DNA of 5,393 nt from Prevotella sp. UBA1395 (GTDB lineage Bacteria; Bacteroidota; Bacteroidia; Bacteroidales; Bacteroidaceae): contig DBQL01000206.1 in NCBI GenBank assembly GCA_002305235.1, positions 1,523 through 6,915 on the forward strand. Direction: 5' to 3'. A model generated the notes under the pieces. The model ran no database searches, was not told the origin of the DNA, and saw only the letters and a program-made list of their open reading frames with translations. Each line of letters begins with the position of its first letter. Position 1 is the stretch's first letter. Shown piece after piece: positions 1 through 5,393 of the stretch. The translations under genes were made by a program, and so were the position numbers.

Positions 1-713
1 TTCTCTCCATGACACAGATTGTCTGCGGTCAGGAGCGCACGGTGCAAAACCGTCCCTACACCGACCTGCGACCCTTCCACTTCGGCATATTGGTGGGTAC
101 CCACCTGCAAGACCTTGAGTTGAACAATGTGGGTCCGCAGCTGATCACCGACGACCAAGGCGTGACGCGCGAATATATTGTCACCGCCGACCAAGACCGT
201 TGGGACAACGGCTTCCACGTGGGCGTGCTGGGCGAATTTCGGATGGGCGACAATTTCCAGTTCCGACTGGCCCCGACCCTCTATTTCGGCACCCGGCACG
301 TGTCGTTCCACAATATGGACCCTCTGGCCCCCGACTCGCTCATCTCACGCAAGCAAAACCTCAAGTCGGTGTATATCGGCTGTGCCGCCGACCTCATTTT
401 CAGCGCACAACGGTTCAACAACCATCGCCCCTACGTGATGGTGGGCCTCAACCCGATGATCAATCTCAATGGATCCGACAACGACTACCTCAAGCTCAAG
501 CGCTACGACTTGTTTTTCGAGGCCGGCGTGGGATGCGACTTCTACCTCCCCTTTTTCAAGTTGCGTCCCGAACTCAAATTTCTCTACGGCCTGACCAATG
601 CCCTCGACACCGACCACGCCAACCATCTTAAGGACAAAACGATGCTGCCCTACACCAAATCGGTGAACAAGGCGCGCACCAAGATGGTGGTGCTGACCTT
701 CTATTTTGAGTGA
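1..713 (+). CDS. porT: PorT-like outer-membrane beta-barrel protein of the type IX secretion system (5' end outside the window)
   Basis: The reading frame is open to the left edge, so the start codon lies outside. The first ATG in the window (position 9) is an unlikely start: the product would begin MTQIVCGQERTVQN and lack the signal peptide an outer-membrane protein needs. Counting from that ATG, visible landmarks are RPFHFGILVG (residues 21-30), PYVMVGLN (141-148) and the long conserved stretch around FFEAGVGCDFYLPFFKLRPE (169-188). Alternating polar and hydrophobic residues suggest beta-strands, and the protein ends in an aromatic-rich strand, VVLTFYFE. This pattern fits the PorT/SprT family, about 230-250 residues, small outer-membrane barrels required in Porphyromonas and Flavobacterium for type IX protein secretion or gliding. 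The PorT assignment rests on remembered family resemblance. The safer fallback is an OMP_b-brl_2 (porin-like) barrel protein. No second gene follows on this strand, so it is the last gene of its unit. Confidence 0.8.
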   Translation, partial: LSMTQIVCGQERTVQNRPYTDLRPFHFGILVGTHLQDLELNNVGPQLITDDQGVTREYIVTADQDRWDNGFHVGVLGEFRMGDNFQFRLAPTLYFGTRHVSFHNMDPLAPDSLISRKQNLKSVYIGCAADLIFSAQRFNNHRPYVMVGLNPMINLNGSDNDYLKLKRYDLFFEAGVGCDFYLPFFKLRPELKFLYGLTNALDTDHANHLKDKTMLPYTKSVNKARTKMVVLTFYFE

Positions 714-950
714 CGACACAGGGGCAGCCTTTCGCCTACCCCACTGCCCCACTCGACTCACGTCGGTTAAAATGCCGCCGAGACTTCGGGAAAACCATCA
801 TCGACCGACAGCCCCGGCATCTTGATGGCAGATGGATTTGTCAAAAAAGAATCACGGATTTTAACATTTCAAAAATCCCGTTCTACGCAAGCCGGCACGC
901 CGTTTTGCATTGCCACAACCACTTTGCCACCCCGATTTCTACTCCTTAAT

Positions 951-997
951 GCCCTTTTCGCCCGCCGAAAACTATCTCGACGCGTCGCGAAAAGGGC
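951..997. repeat. Inverted repeat with 11-bp arms (first of two adjacent hairpins)
   Basis: GCCCTTTTCGC at 951-961 is perfectly complementary to GCGAAAAGGGC at 987-997, leaving 25 bases between. The right end of that spacer, running into the right arm, holds a 10-base perfect palindrome, CGACGCGTCG (978-987), which could form a competing fold. The right part of this unit resembles the next hairpin with a constant offset of 44 bases: CTATCT occurs at 972 and 1016, and GCGAAAAG at 987 and 1031. This suggests the two hairpins arose by duplication of a shared element. Confidence 0.7.
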
Positions 998-1006
998 CAA
1001 AACAAA

Positions 1007-1051
1007 TGGCGATTGCTATCTTTTCGACCCGCGAAAAGATAGCAATCGCCA
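1007..1051. repeat. Perfect 20-bp stem hairpin with a 5-base loop
   Basis: GGCGATTGCTATCTTTTCG (1008-1026) is exactly complementary to 1032-1050, with loop ACCCG (1027-1031). The flanking T1007 and A1051 add one more pair, giving 20 uninterrupted pairs. The location between two convergent genes would suit a bidirectional transcript barrier, but neither side carries a T-run, so it is not a classical intrinsic terminator. The length and perfection of the stem, and the related unit next to it, fit better with a dispersed palindromic repeat. The function is unknown. Confidence 0.85.
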
Positions 1052-1306
1052 ATAATATTGCCCGATATCCGAGCACCATAACGACCAAAAACAGATAACC
1101 GTTTGATTATAAACAGTTTACACAGAACCTTCATTTTCACCGTATTCACGCCCCAAAGAAACCTTGGCGCGAAATAATCGAAAATGGCGAACATGTTTGT
1201 CAAAACCGTTTACGCCGATTAACACCGGGCAGGAAAGTCTCTCCCCGCATGCGAGAACCACTCGACAAGATACGCGCAAAGCGGTAAAGAATGCCCCGGG
1301 GCCACG

Positions 1307-2146
1307 TCATCGGTGCGTCATCGTGAGGCGCATCTCGCCCACGAAGAGAGCCATCTTCCCGTTTTGGTCTACCGGGACGGGCTTGCCGTCAAGGTTGTTC
1401 ACATAGCGCAGGGTCTCAAAATAAGTATGGCTGTGGCCTCCGAGCACCAAGTCGATGCCACGCGTGTTGGCAATGAGCATCTGGTCGCCCATGCCCTTGT
1501 CTTCCCACCCCAAGTGCGAGAGACACACCACGAGGTCACAATGCTTCTTTCGCAGCAGGTCGGCGGTTTGCTGTGCGGTCTTGATGGGGTCCAAATATTC
1601 GGTATCCTCGTAGTTCTCCTTGCCCACAAGACCATCCAGCTCCGGTCCCAGTCCGAACACGCCGATCTTCAATCCGTTGCGCCTGATGATGATATATGGT
1701 TTCACGATCTTGTCCAACCCATACTGATGAAACCTGTAGTTGGCGCAGACAATGGGGAAACGGGCCATTGCAAGCACGCGTGCGAGGTTGGGCAGTCCGT
1801 AGTCAAACTCATGATTGCCTATCGTCCCGGCATCATAGCGCATGCGATTCATGAACTCCATCTCCACGTCGCCCTTGAAGAGCGTATAGTATGATGACCC
1901 TTGCGAAAAGTCGCCACTGTCGAACAGCAGCAGACCGGGGTCGGCCTTGCGCCGCTCCTCGAGCATCTGCATGCGTCGAAGGAATCCGCCCCTGCCGGCG
2001 AGCATGGTGTCGGCGAGATGCTCGCTCAACGGCGTGACGCAACTGTGCACATCATTGGTATGCAATATGACAAGTTCTTTCTGTGCCCGTGCCGCGATGG
2101 CCACCATGCACAGCACTGAAAATAGGATGATTCTGACGTTCTTCAT
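1307..2146 (-). CDS. Secreted metallophosphatase, catalytic half of a two-part 5'-nucleotidase (UshA/NadN type)
   Basis: The 279-residue product begins with a signal peptide (hydrophobic core about residues 5-19, probable cleavage after ARA, residues 19-21), so it acts outside the inner membrane. It carries the full calcineurin-like metallophosphoesterase motif set: HTNDVH (29-34; D32 and H34 bind metal), FDSGDFSQG (75-83; D79), GNHEFD (110-115; N111 binds metal, H112 and D115 are the likely catalytic pair), SHLG (210-213; H211) and GGHSHT (236-241; H238, H240). In UshA-type enzymes this domain hydrolyses nucleotide phosphates with two metal ions. The protein ends where UshA would continue into its C-terminal domain. 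That domain is encoded by the preceding gene, which overlaps this one by ATGA (2143-2146), indicating translational coupling. The exact substrate (5'-nucleotides, UDP-sugars or NAD) cannot be read from the sequence. No convincing terminator follows. Confidence 0.9.
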   Translation of the reverse strand: MKNVRIILFSVLCMVAIAARAQKELVILHTNDVHSCVTPLSEHLADTMLAGRGGFLRRMQMLEERRKADPGLLLFDSGDFSQGSSYYTLFKGDVEMEFMNRMRYDAGTIGNHEFDYGLPNLARVLAMARFPIVCANYRFHQYGLDKIVKPYIIIRRNGLKIGVFGLGPELDGLVGKENYEDTEYLDPIKTAQQTADLLRKKHCDLVVCLSHLGWEDKGMGDQMLIANTRGIDLVLGGHSHTYFETLRYVNNLDGKPVPVDQNGKMALFVGEMRLTMTHR

Positions 2147-2913
2147 TGCTCTACAATCTTTATTCTTCCTTCCACCTCACGGTCTACCACCTCGCCCTTG
2201 GCGGTGGCCTCTCGGAAATAACGCACTATCAGGTCGCGCACGTTGCTGTCTTTGTCCTTGGGCGAGTTCACGTCGGTGCCGCCCTTGAACGCGGTCAATT
2301 GGTCGTTGCCCTGCGCAAGATAGTCTAACGTGACCACCCTGTACGACTGCCTTTCGTCGATGGGCCTGCCGTGAACCATCGCCTTGACGAGTCGCCCGTC
2401 GTTGGTAATCTCAAGCTCAACGCCACGACTTACACCCTCGCCGCCACGCATGGCGATCTGTCTGAACAGCTCCATCACCTTGTCGCCCGAGAGGGTGAGA
2501 AAGCACACCTTGTTCTCAAAGGGTGCCACGTTGAGCACATCGCCTACACGCACATCGCCTTCCGCCAGCGCAGCACGAATGCCTCCCATGTTGTAAACGC
2601 CGAAGGCGGGCTGCTCGTTGTAGGCCTTTCCGGCCGACACAAGCACGTCACACAAGAGGTTTGAGAGTGCGCTCTCGGGTCGCCGACTCATCATATAGCG
2701 GGCCACACGACCCACCACGGGCGACATCATGCTGTCTACCTTGTGGCTGAAAGGCGCCAGATAGTTCATCGCCGCGGCATCGTGACTGCCGTCATAACGC
2801 TTGTCGATCACGATTCGCGACCGAGATATATCACTCATGACATATTGCGAGCCGCACGACACCATCGCAAGCGAGGCGACGACAAGACTCGAGACCATCA
2901 TCGTTTTCTTCAT
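2143..2913 (-). CDS. Lipoprotein with a 5'-nucleotidase C-terminal (substrate-binding) domain
   Basis: The 256-residue product starts with a lipoprotein signal: a basic KK, a hydrophobic stretch and a lipobox-like MVSC with C20 as the lipid-attachment residue. The rest matches the 5'-nucleotidase C-terminal domain (5_nucleotid_C family): ESALSNLLCD (80-89), VYNMGGIRAAL (106-116, the N-x-GGIR substrate-binding motif, with R113), PFENKV (131-136), LTLSGDKV (139-146) and YRVVTLDYLAQGNDQL (191-206). It lacks the metallophosphatase motifs, so it should have no phosphatase activity alone. It presumably pairs with the product of the next gene, whose ATG overlaps its stop codon. In UshA the two domains lie on one chain in the order catalytic then binding. 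Here the binding domain is encoded first, so the pair is not a frameshifted single gene. Membrane anchoring by the lipid would hold the complex at a membrane surface. The start at 2913 fits both the lipobox position and the promoter about 23 bases upstream. Confidence 0.9.
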   Translation of the reverse strand: MKKTMMVSSLVVASLAMVSCGSQYVMSDISRSRIVIDKRYDGSHDAAAMNYLAPFSHKVDSMMSPVVGRVARYMMSRRPESALSNLLCDVLVSAGKAYNEQPAFGVYNMGGIRAALAEGDVRVGDVLNVAPFENKVCFLTLSGDKVMELFRQIAMRGGEGVSRGVELEITNDGRLVKAMVHGRPIDERQSYRVVTLDYLAQGNDQLTAFKGGTDVNSPKDKDSNVRDLIVRYFREATAKGEVVDREVEGRIKIVEQ

Positions 2914-2936
2914 ATTATTTCACGCTTTATACATTG

Positions 2937-2967
2937 CAAATGTACGGTTTTTATCGATATACCGCAA
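2937..2967 (-). promoter_or_regulatory. Bacteroidota-type promoter of the nucleotidase operon
   Basis: On the minus strand TACATTTG (2944-2937) matches the -7 consensus TAnnTTTG exactly. TTG (2967-2965) lies 20 bases upstream, where the -33 TTTG element is expected. The transcript would start near 2931, giving a leader of only about 20 bases. That leader has an A/T-rich end (AAATAAT) before the ATG and no Shine-Dalgarno sequence. Confidence 0.75.
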
Positions 2968-3053
2968 GATTACGGCATGATTTTCTGCAAGACAAATGCC
3001 CTCGGCATCACTGCCACGCCAACGGGATTCCATGATGCCGGCGAAAAGGGGGC

Positions 3054-3088
3054 AAAAAAAAGACTCGACCGTGATGGCTGAGTCCTTT
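3054..3088 (-). terminator. Intrinsic terminator of rplS
   Basis: On the minus strand AAAGGACTC (3088-3080) pairs with GAGTC followed by T residues (3066 down to 3058), with one G-U pair. The apical loop can pair further as GCC/GGT. Eight T residues (3061-3054) overlap and follow the stem. It begins about 26 bases after the rplS stop codon. It separates rplS from the nucleotidase operon, which has its own promoter downstream. Confidence 0.85.
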
Positions 3089-3113
3089 CTTTGGAATTTC
3101 GTCGAATGTTTCT

Positions 3114-3473
3114 TTATTCTCCAACAATGGTACGCTTCTCCTTGATGCGGGCAGCCTTACCGGTGAGTTTGCGCAGATAGTAAAGTTTAGCGCGACGCAC
3201 TTTACCACGCTTGTTCACTTCGATACTGTCGATAGACGGTGACTCGATGGGGAAGATACGCTCCACGCCCACGGTGCCCGACATCTTACGCACGGTAAAA
3301 CGTCTCTTGTCACCGTGACCGCTGATGCGGATCACGACACCACGATAAAGCTGGATGCGCTCCTTGGCACCCTCGACGATTTTGTAAGCGACAGTAACAG
3401 TGTCTCCGGCCTTGAATGCGGGGAACTGCTTGCCGGTTGCAAATGCTTCTTCAGCAACTTTAATTAAATCCAT
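3114..3473 (-). CDS. rplS: Large-subunit ribosomal protein L19 (bL19)
   Basis: The 119-residue product is a full-length bL19, which sits at the 30S-50S interface of the ribosome and contributes to intersubunit bridges. Family features are visible in order: the N-terminal [10 protein letters not shown] helix, the [13 protein letters not shown] strand pair, [11 protein letters not shown], the conserved [20 protein letters not shown], then [20 protein letters not shown] and the basic tail [12 protein letters not shown] chose the ATG at 3473 because the family starts with MDLIK. The frame is open further to an ATG at 3521, but the 16 extra residues ([16 protein letters not shown]) are not typical of L19. 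They also overlap a region that folds as an RNA hairpin. The gene appears to be monocistronic, with its own promoter and a strong terminator. The distance from the -7 element to the start codon is about 88 bases, far longer than for the neighbouring genes. Confidence 0.97.
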   Translation of the reverse strand: MDLIKVAEEAFATGKQFPAFKAGDTVTVAYKIVEGAKERIQLYRGVVIRISGHGDKRRFTVRKMSGTVGVERIFPIESPSIDSIEVNKRGKVRRAKLYYLRKLTGKAARIKEKRTIVGE

Positions 3474-3557
3474 TGTTTGATCATTAAATATTGTTTGTCG
3501 TTCCAACTCAACATGGGACAAAGACTCTTCCTCCGCCCAGCGGTTAAGCCGAAAAGC
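3474..3557 (-). promoter_or_regulatory. Long structured 5' leader of rplS (possible regulatory RNA)
   Basis: The leader is about 80 bases, against roughly 20-30 for the other three units that start in this window. On the minus strand it can form a short GC-rich hairpin, CCGC-TGG-GCGG (3543-3533). A second hairpin pairs 3521-3514 with 3505-3498, seven pairs including one G-U, one A-C mismatch and an 8-base loop, and ends about 24 bases before the ATG. Ribosomal-protein genes often carry leaders bound by their own product. Whether this one does is inference, and I do not recognise a named leader family. Confidence 0.35.
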
Positions 3558-3561
3558 GTTG

Positions 3562-3569
3562 CAAAGGTA
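3562..3569 (-). promoter_or_regulatory. -7 promoter element of rplS
   Basis: The minus strand reads TACCTTTG followed by CAA, an exact match to TAnnTTTG. The expected -33 region has only a T-rich stretch (TATTTAT) and no clear TTTG. Transcription would begin around 3556. Confidence 0.65.
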
Positions 3570-3628
3570 CTGCTTTTCGTAGGATAAATACTCATCGCAG
3601 CCCTAAAAATCTTGTTTTTTTAACATAA

Positions 3629-3659
3629 TGAGGCCTCTTTCAAGGTGTTTCGGGCCTCA
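3629..3659 (-). terminator. Hairpin downstream of the small HTH-like gene, possible terminator
   Basis: On the minus strand TGAGGCC (3659-3653) pairs with GGCCTCA (3635-3629) around a 17-base loop, 27 bases after the stop codon of the 103-residue gene. The following bases, TTATGTTA, are only moderately T-rich, so termination would be inefficient or factor-assisted. A second, smaller stem sits directly upstream at 3674-3692. Confidence 0.45.
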
Positions 3660-3673
3660 CAGGTCACCATCGG

Positions 3674-3692
3674 CGTGTGAGAATGTCACACG
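3674..3692 (-). repeat. 7-bp stem hairpin covering a stop codon
   Basis: CGTGTGA (3674-3680) and TCACACG (3686-3692) are perfectly complementary around the loop GAATG. The stop codon of the 103-residue minus-strand gene (3688-3686) lies within the stem. It may be part of a tandem 3'-end structure with the hairpin at 3629-3659. Confidence 0.5.
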
Positions 3693-3997
3693 GATCGATG
3701 CCGACCGCCGTCCTCCTCATAGTTGATCGAGGCATCCACGTCGCCGTGAAAGGCGTCGCGAAGGTCTTTCCAATCCTGAAAACCGGCAAACAGCGCCAAG
3801 CGGTTCAGATTCTCCACCGAGGGCTTGCGCTTGCCCGTGAGCACATCCAAGATTCTCTTCAGCGACGTGCTGCTCAAGTGAATGTGATGCTTGGACAACA
3901 TCGTAGAAAGATGATCGAAATCTACTGCCAACTGATGTGGCTCCTGCTTCATCTTTTTTCCCGCTTCCATCAAAAGAAGTCTCAAGTCTCGTTTCAT
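3686..3997 (-). CDS. Small helix-turn-helix-like protein of unknown function
   Basis: The product has 103 residues, with no signal peptide or membrane segment, so it should be cytoplasmic. A basic, leucine-rich N-terminus (KRDLRLLLMEAGKKMKQ, residues 2-18) is followed by a mostly helical core. The segment LSSTSLKRILDVLTGKRKPS (41-60), then ENLNRLALFAGFQDWKDL (62-79), resembles a helix-turn-helix module recurrent in Bacteroidota, in which S-x-TSLKR would begin the recognition helix and LALFAGF-x-DW forms the closing helix. The tail (DVDASINYEEDGG, 86-98) is acidic and looks disordered. DNA binding is inferred from this resemblance only. It could instead be a protein-interaction domain. The gene has its own TAACTTTG element upstream and lies divergent from the AICAR transformylase gene, sharing a 236-base intergenic region with it. 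A local regulatory role is possible but unproven. Confidence 0.75.
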   Translation of the reverse strand: MKRDLRLLLMEAGKKMKQEPHQLAVDFDHLSTMLSKHHIHLSSTSLKRILDVLTGKRKPSVENLNRLALFAGFQDWKDLRDAFHGDVDASINYEEDGGRHRSV

Positions 3998-4031
3998 TTT
4001 GATAATGATGTTTCTCTACAAATTTTCGATG

Positions 4032-4039
4032 CAAAGTTA
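4032..4039 (-). promoter_or_regulatory. -7 promoter element of the small HTH-like gene
   Basis: The minus strand reads TAACTTTG followed by CAT, an exact TAnnTTTG match 34 bases before the ATG at 3997. No clear TTTG is present at -33; TTAT lies about 19 bases upstream. The leader ends in ATTATCAAA before the start codon, without a Shine-Dalgarno sequence. Confidence 0.6.
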
Positions 4040-4198
4040 CAAATTAATTCGCATGCAGATAAGGATTATTCCCTATAAAAACAGGGTGAAACATCATTTT
4101 AAAGCACCATCCGGGAAGTTTTGCGACCATCGCGTGAGATTTTATACCCTCAGCGCGAAAAACCCCGTCACAACGGCCTTTTTGTCTGATCTTTTGGC

Positions 4199-4206
4199 TA
4201 CCTTTG
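4199..4206 (+). promoter_or_regulatory. -7 promoter element of the AICAR transformylase gene
   Basis: TACCTTTG followed by CAT matches TAnnTTTG exactly and ends 27 bases before the ATG at 4234. Upstream, TTTTTG (4180-4185) is nearer than the usual -33 spacing, so that element is uncertain. A small imperfect dyad, CCGT-CACA-ACGG (4165-4176), lies just upstream and could be a protein site, though it is short enough to be chance. Confidence 0.65.
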
Positions 4207-4233
4207 CATAAGGATTTAATCATTCACACAAAC

Positions 4234-5393
4234 ATGAAAGAATACGCACTCAAGTACGGATGCAATCCGAACCAGAAACCTGCACGAATCTACATGGAGC
4301 AGGGTGAGCTACCCGTGGAGGTGATCAATGGCCGGGCCGGCTATATCAACTTCATGGATGCCCTGAACAGTTGGCAATTGGTCAAGGAACTGAAAGCTGC
4401 AACGGGTCTTCCCGCCGCCGCCAGTTTCAAACATGTCTCCCCGGCCGGTGCGGCCGTCGGACTGCCGTTGAGCGATACCCTCAAGAAAATCTACTTTGTC
4501 GACGATGTCGACTTTGAGCTTACGCCCTTAGCCAGTGCCTACGCCCGTGCCCGCGGCGCCGACCGTATGTGCTCGTATGGCGATTTCTGCGCGCTGAGCG
4601 ATACCTGTGACGAGGCCACGGCATTGCTCATCAAGCGCGAGGTGAGCGACGGCGTCATCGCACCCGGATATACGCCCGAGGCATTGAAGATCTTGCAAGA
4701 GAAGCGTAAAGGCTCATACTGTGTCATCAAGGTAGACCCCGACTACACGCCCGAGCCCATAGAGCACAAGCAGGTGTTTGGGGTGACCTTTGAACAAGGT
4801 CGCAACGAGGTGGATCTCAACGACCCCGCACTCTTCGAAAATATCCCCACACAGAACAAAACGTTCACTCCCGAGGCACTGCGCGACCTGAAAATCGCGC
4901 TCATCACACTGAAATACACACAGAGCAACAGTGTGTGCTATGTGAAAGACGGGCAGGCTATCGGTATCGGAGCGGGTCAGCAAAGCCGCATCCACTGCAC
5001 CCGACTGGCAGGAAGCAAGGCCGATGAATGGTGGATGAGACAATGCCCCAAAGTGCTCGAGCTGCCGTTCAAGGAGAATATCCGACGCGCCGACCGCGAC
5101 AATACCATCAATGTGTATCTCTCCGAAGAGGCCGACGATGTGTTGCGCGATGGAGCATGGCAGCAGTTCTTTACCCGTCAGCCCGAGCCTTTCACCCGTG
5201 AGGAGCAGAAAGCGTGGATCGCACAAAACACCAAAGTGGCTCTCGGGTCGGACGCTTTCTTCCCCTTCGGCGACAATATCGAGCGTGCTCACAAGAGCGG
5301 AGTGGAGTATATCGCGCAGGCCGGAGGCAGCATCCGTGACGATCACGTGATAGACACCTGTGATAAATACGGCATCGCAATGGCATTCACGGG
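4234..5393 (+). CDS. Stand-alone AICAR transformylase (phosphoribosylaminoimidazolecarboxamide formyltransferase), cut by the right edge
   Basis: The frame from ATG 4234 is open to the window end and shows 386 complete codons. It catalyses the formyl transfer from 10-formyltetrahydrofolate to AICAR, giving FAICAR, the penultimate step of IMP synthesis. Motifs match the AICARFT domain: LKYGCNPNQKPA (6-17), NGRAGYINFMDALNSWQLVK (32-51), SFKHVSPAGAAVG (64-76, with the catalytic pair K66-H67), YARARGADRM, REVSDGVIAPGY, TQSNSVCY (229-236, with active-site N232), GIGAGQQSRIHCTRLAG and SDAFFPFGDNI. The MGS-like IMP cyclohydrolase domain that begins bifunctional PurH (about 200 residues) is absent. 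The promoter lies only 27 bases upstream, so its absence is native and not a truncation. The last residues (KYGIAMAFTG) are close to the usual family end, so only a few codons should be missing. The cell must supply cyclohydrolase from another gene. The sequence resembles the animal ATIC transformylase half unusually closely. Confidence 0.95.
   Translation, partial: MKEYALKYGCNPNQKPARIYMEQGELPVEVINGRAGYINFMDALNSWQLVKELKAATGLPAAASFKHVSPAGAAVGLPLSDTLKKIYFVDDVDFELTPLASAYARARGADRMCSYGDFCALSDTCDEATALLIKREVSDGVIAPGYTPEALKILQEKRKGSYCVIKVDPDYTPEPIEHKQVFGVTFEQGRNEVDLNDPALFENIPTQNKTFTPEALRDLKIALITLKYTQSNSVCYVKDGQAIGIGAGQQSRIHCTRLAGSKADEWWMRQCPKVLELPFKENIRRADRDNTINVYLSEEADDVLRDGAWQQFFTRQPEPFTREEQKAWIAQNTKVALGSDAFFPFGDNIERAHKSGVEYIAQAGGSIRDDHVIDTCDKYGIAMAFT

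Larger units (their letters stand above)
714..1306. other. Convergent intergenic stretch without a supportable gene
   Basis: This region of about 590 bases separates the 3' ends of the plus-strand porT-like gene and the minus-strand nucleotidase operon. The short open frames here have no recognisable protein features and mostly read through the hairpins at 951-1051. Just after the porT stop, GGGGCAG (721-727) can pair with CTGCCCC (744-750) around a 16-base loop. No T-run follows, so it is at best a weak transcript end. A further short inverted pair is GGATTTT (856-862) with AAAATCC (872-878). The rest shows no tRNA, rRNA or mobile-element gene that I can recognise. Confidence 0.6.

Noticed and set aside
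345..761. Minus-strand open frame of 138 codons
   Set aside because: It overlaps the porT-like gene in antisense, and its product is a low-complexity run of valine, glutamate and glycine with no family resemblance.
946..1203. Minus-strand 85-codon frame and plus-strand frames at 710-949 and 822-1055 in the convergent region
   Set aside because: They run through the hairpin repeats, have no protein motifs, no TAnnTTTG element at a sensible distance, and conflict with each other.
1293..1302. GCCCCGGGGC palindrome just after the metallophosphatase stop codon as a terminator
   Set aside because: It is a palindrome without a spacer, so only about three pairs could form in RNA, and no real T-run follows.
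1313..1894. Open frame of 193 codons on the plus strand
   Set aside because: It is antisense to the metallophosphatase gene, which carries all expected catalytic motifs. The open frame is a by-product of GC-rich codon use.
3474..3521. Upstream ATG that would lengthen L19 by 16 residues
   Set aside because: Family members start at MDLIK, and the extension is not L19-like and coincides with a predicted leader hairpin.
4714..5346. Open frame of 210 codons on the minus strand
   Set aside because: It lies wholly antisense to the AICAR transformylase gene, whose protein has strong family motifs throughout. The antisense product shows no recognisable motif and has no promoter of the local type.
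1..5393. Possible novel defence or mobile system
   Set aside because: No transposase, integrase, nuclease, toxin-antitoxin pair, CRISPR repeat or tRNA attachment site is visible. The genes are mainly housekeeping and surface functions.

Overview
The window looks like chromosomal DNA from a member of the Bacteroidota, most likely Prevotella or a close relative. The evidence is a PorT-type protein of the type IX secretion system, a Bacteroidota-style ribosomal protein L19, and a -7 promoter motif of the form TAnnTTTGCA upstream of every transcription unit that starts inside the window. Start codons follow A/T-rich leaders with no Shine-Dalgarno sequence. The genus is inferred from protein resemblance and is not proven.

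Layout from left to right: (1) the 3' part of a plus-strand porT-like gene, whose signal-peptide end lies outside the window; (2) a convergent, apparently gene-free stretch of about 590 bases (714-1306) holding a striking pair of hairpins (951-1051), one with a perfect 20-bp stem; (3) a two-gene minus-strand operon for a 5'-nucleotidase divided between two polypeptides, with the gene for the C-terminal (substrate-binding) domain first and the metallophosphatase gene second, overlapping by ATGA; (4) rplS on the minus strand, with a clear intrinsic terminator and an unusually long, structured 5' leader; (5) a small minus-strand gene for a 103-residue helix-turn-helix-like protein of unknown role; (6) a divergent promoter region; (7) on the plus strand, a stand-alone AICAR transformylase (half of PurH) that runs off the right edge.

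The genes do not form one pathway. Protein export (PorT), nucleotide salvage at the cell surface or periplasm (the nucleotidase pair), translation (L19) and de novo purine synthesis (AICAR transformylase) lie side by side in separate transcription units. I see no defence system, CRISPR array, transposase, tRNA or rRNA. The points most worth a second look are the hairpin element at 951-1051, the rplS leader, the small regulator-like gene, and the eukaryote-like monofunctional transformylase.
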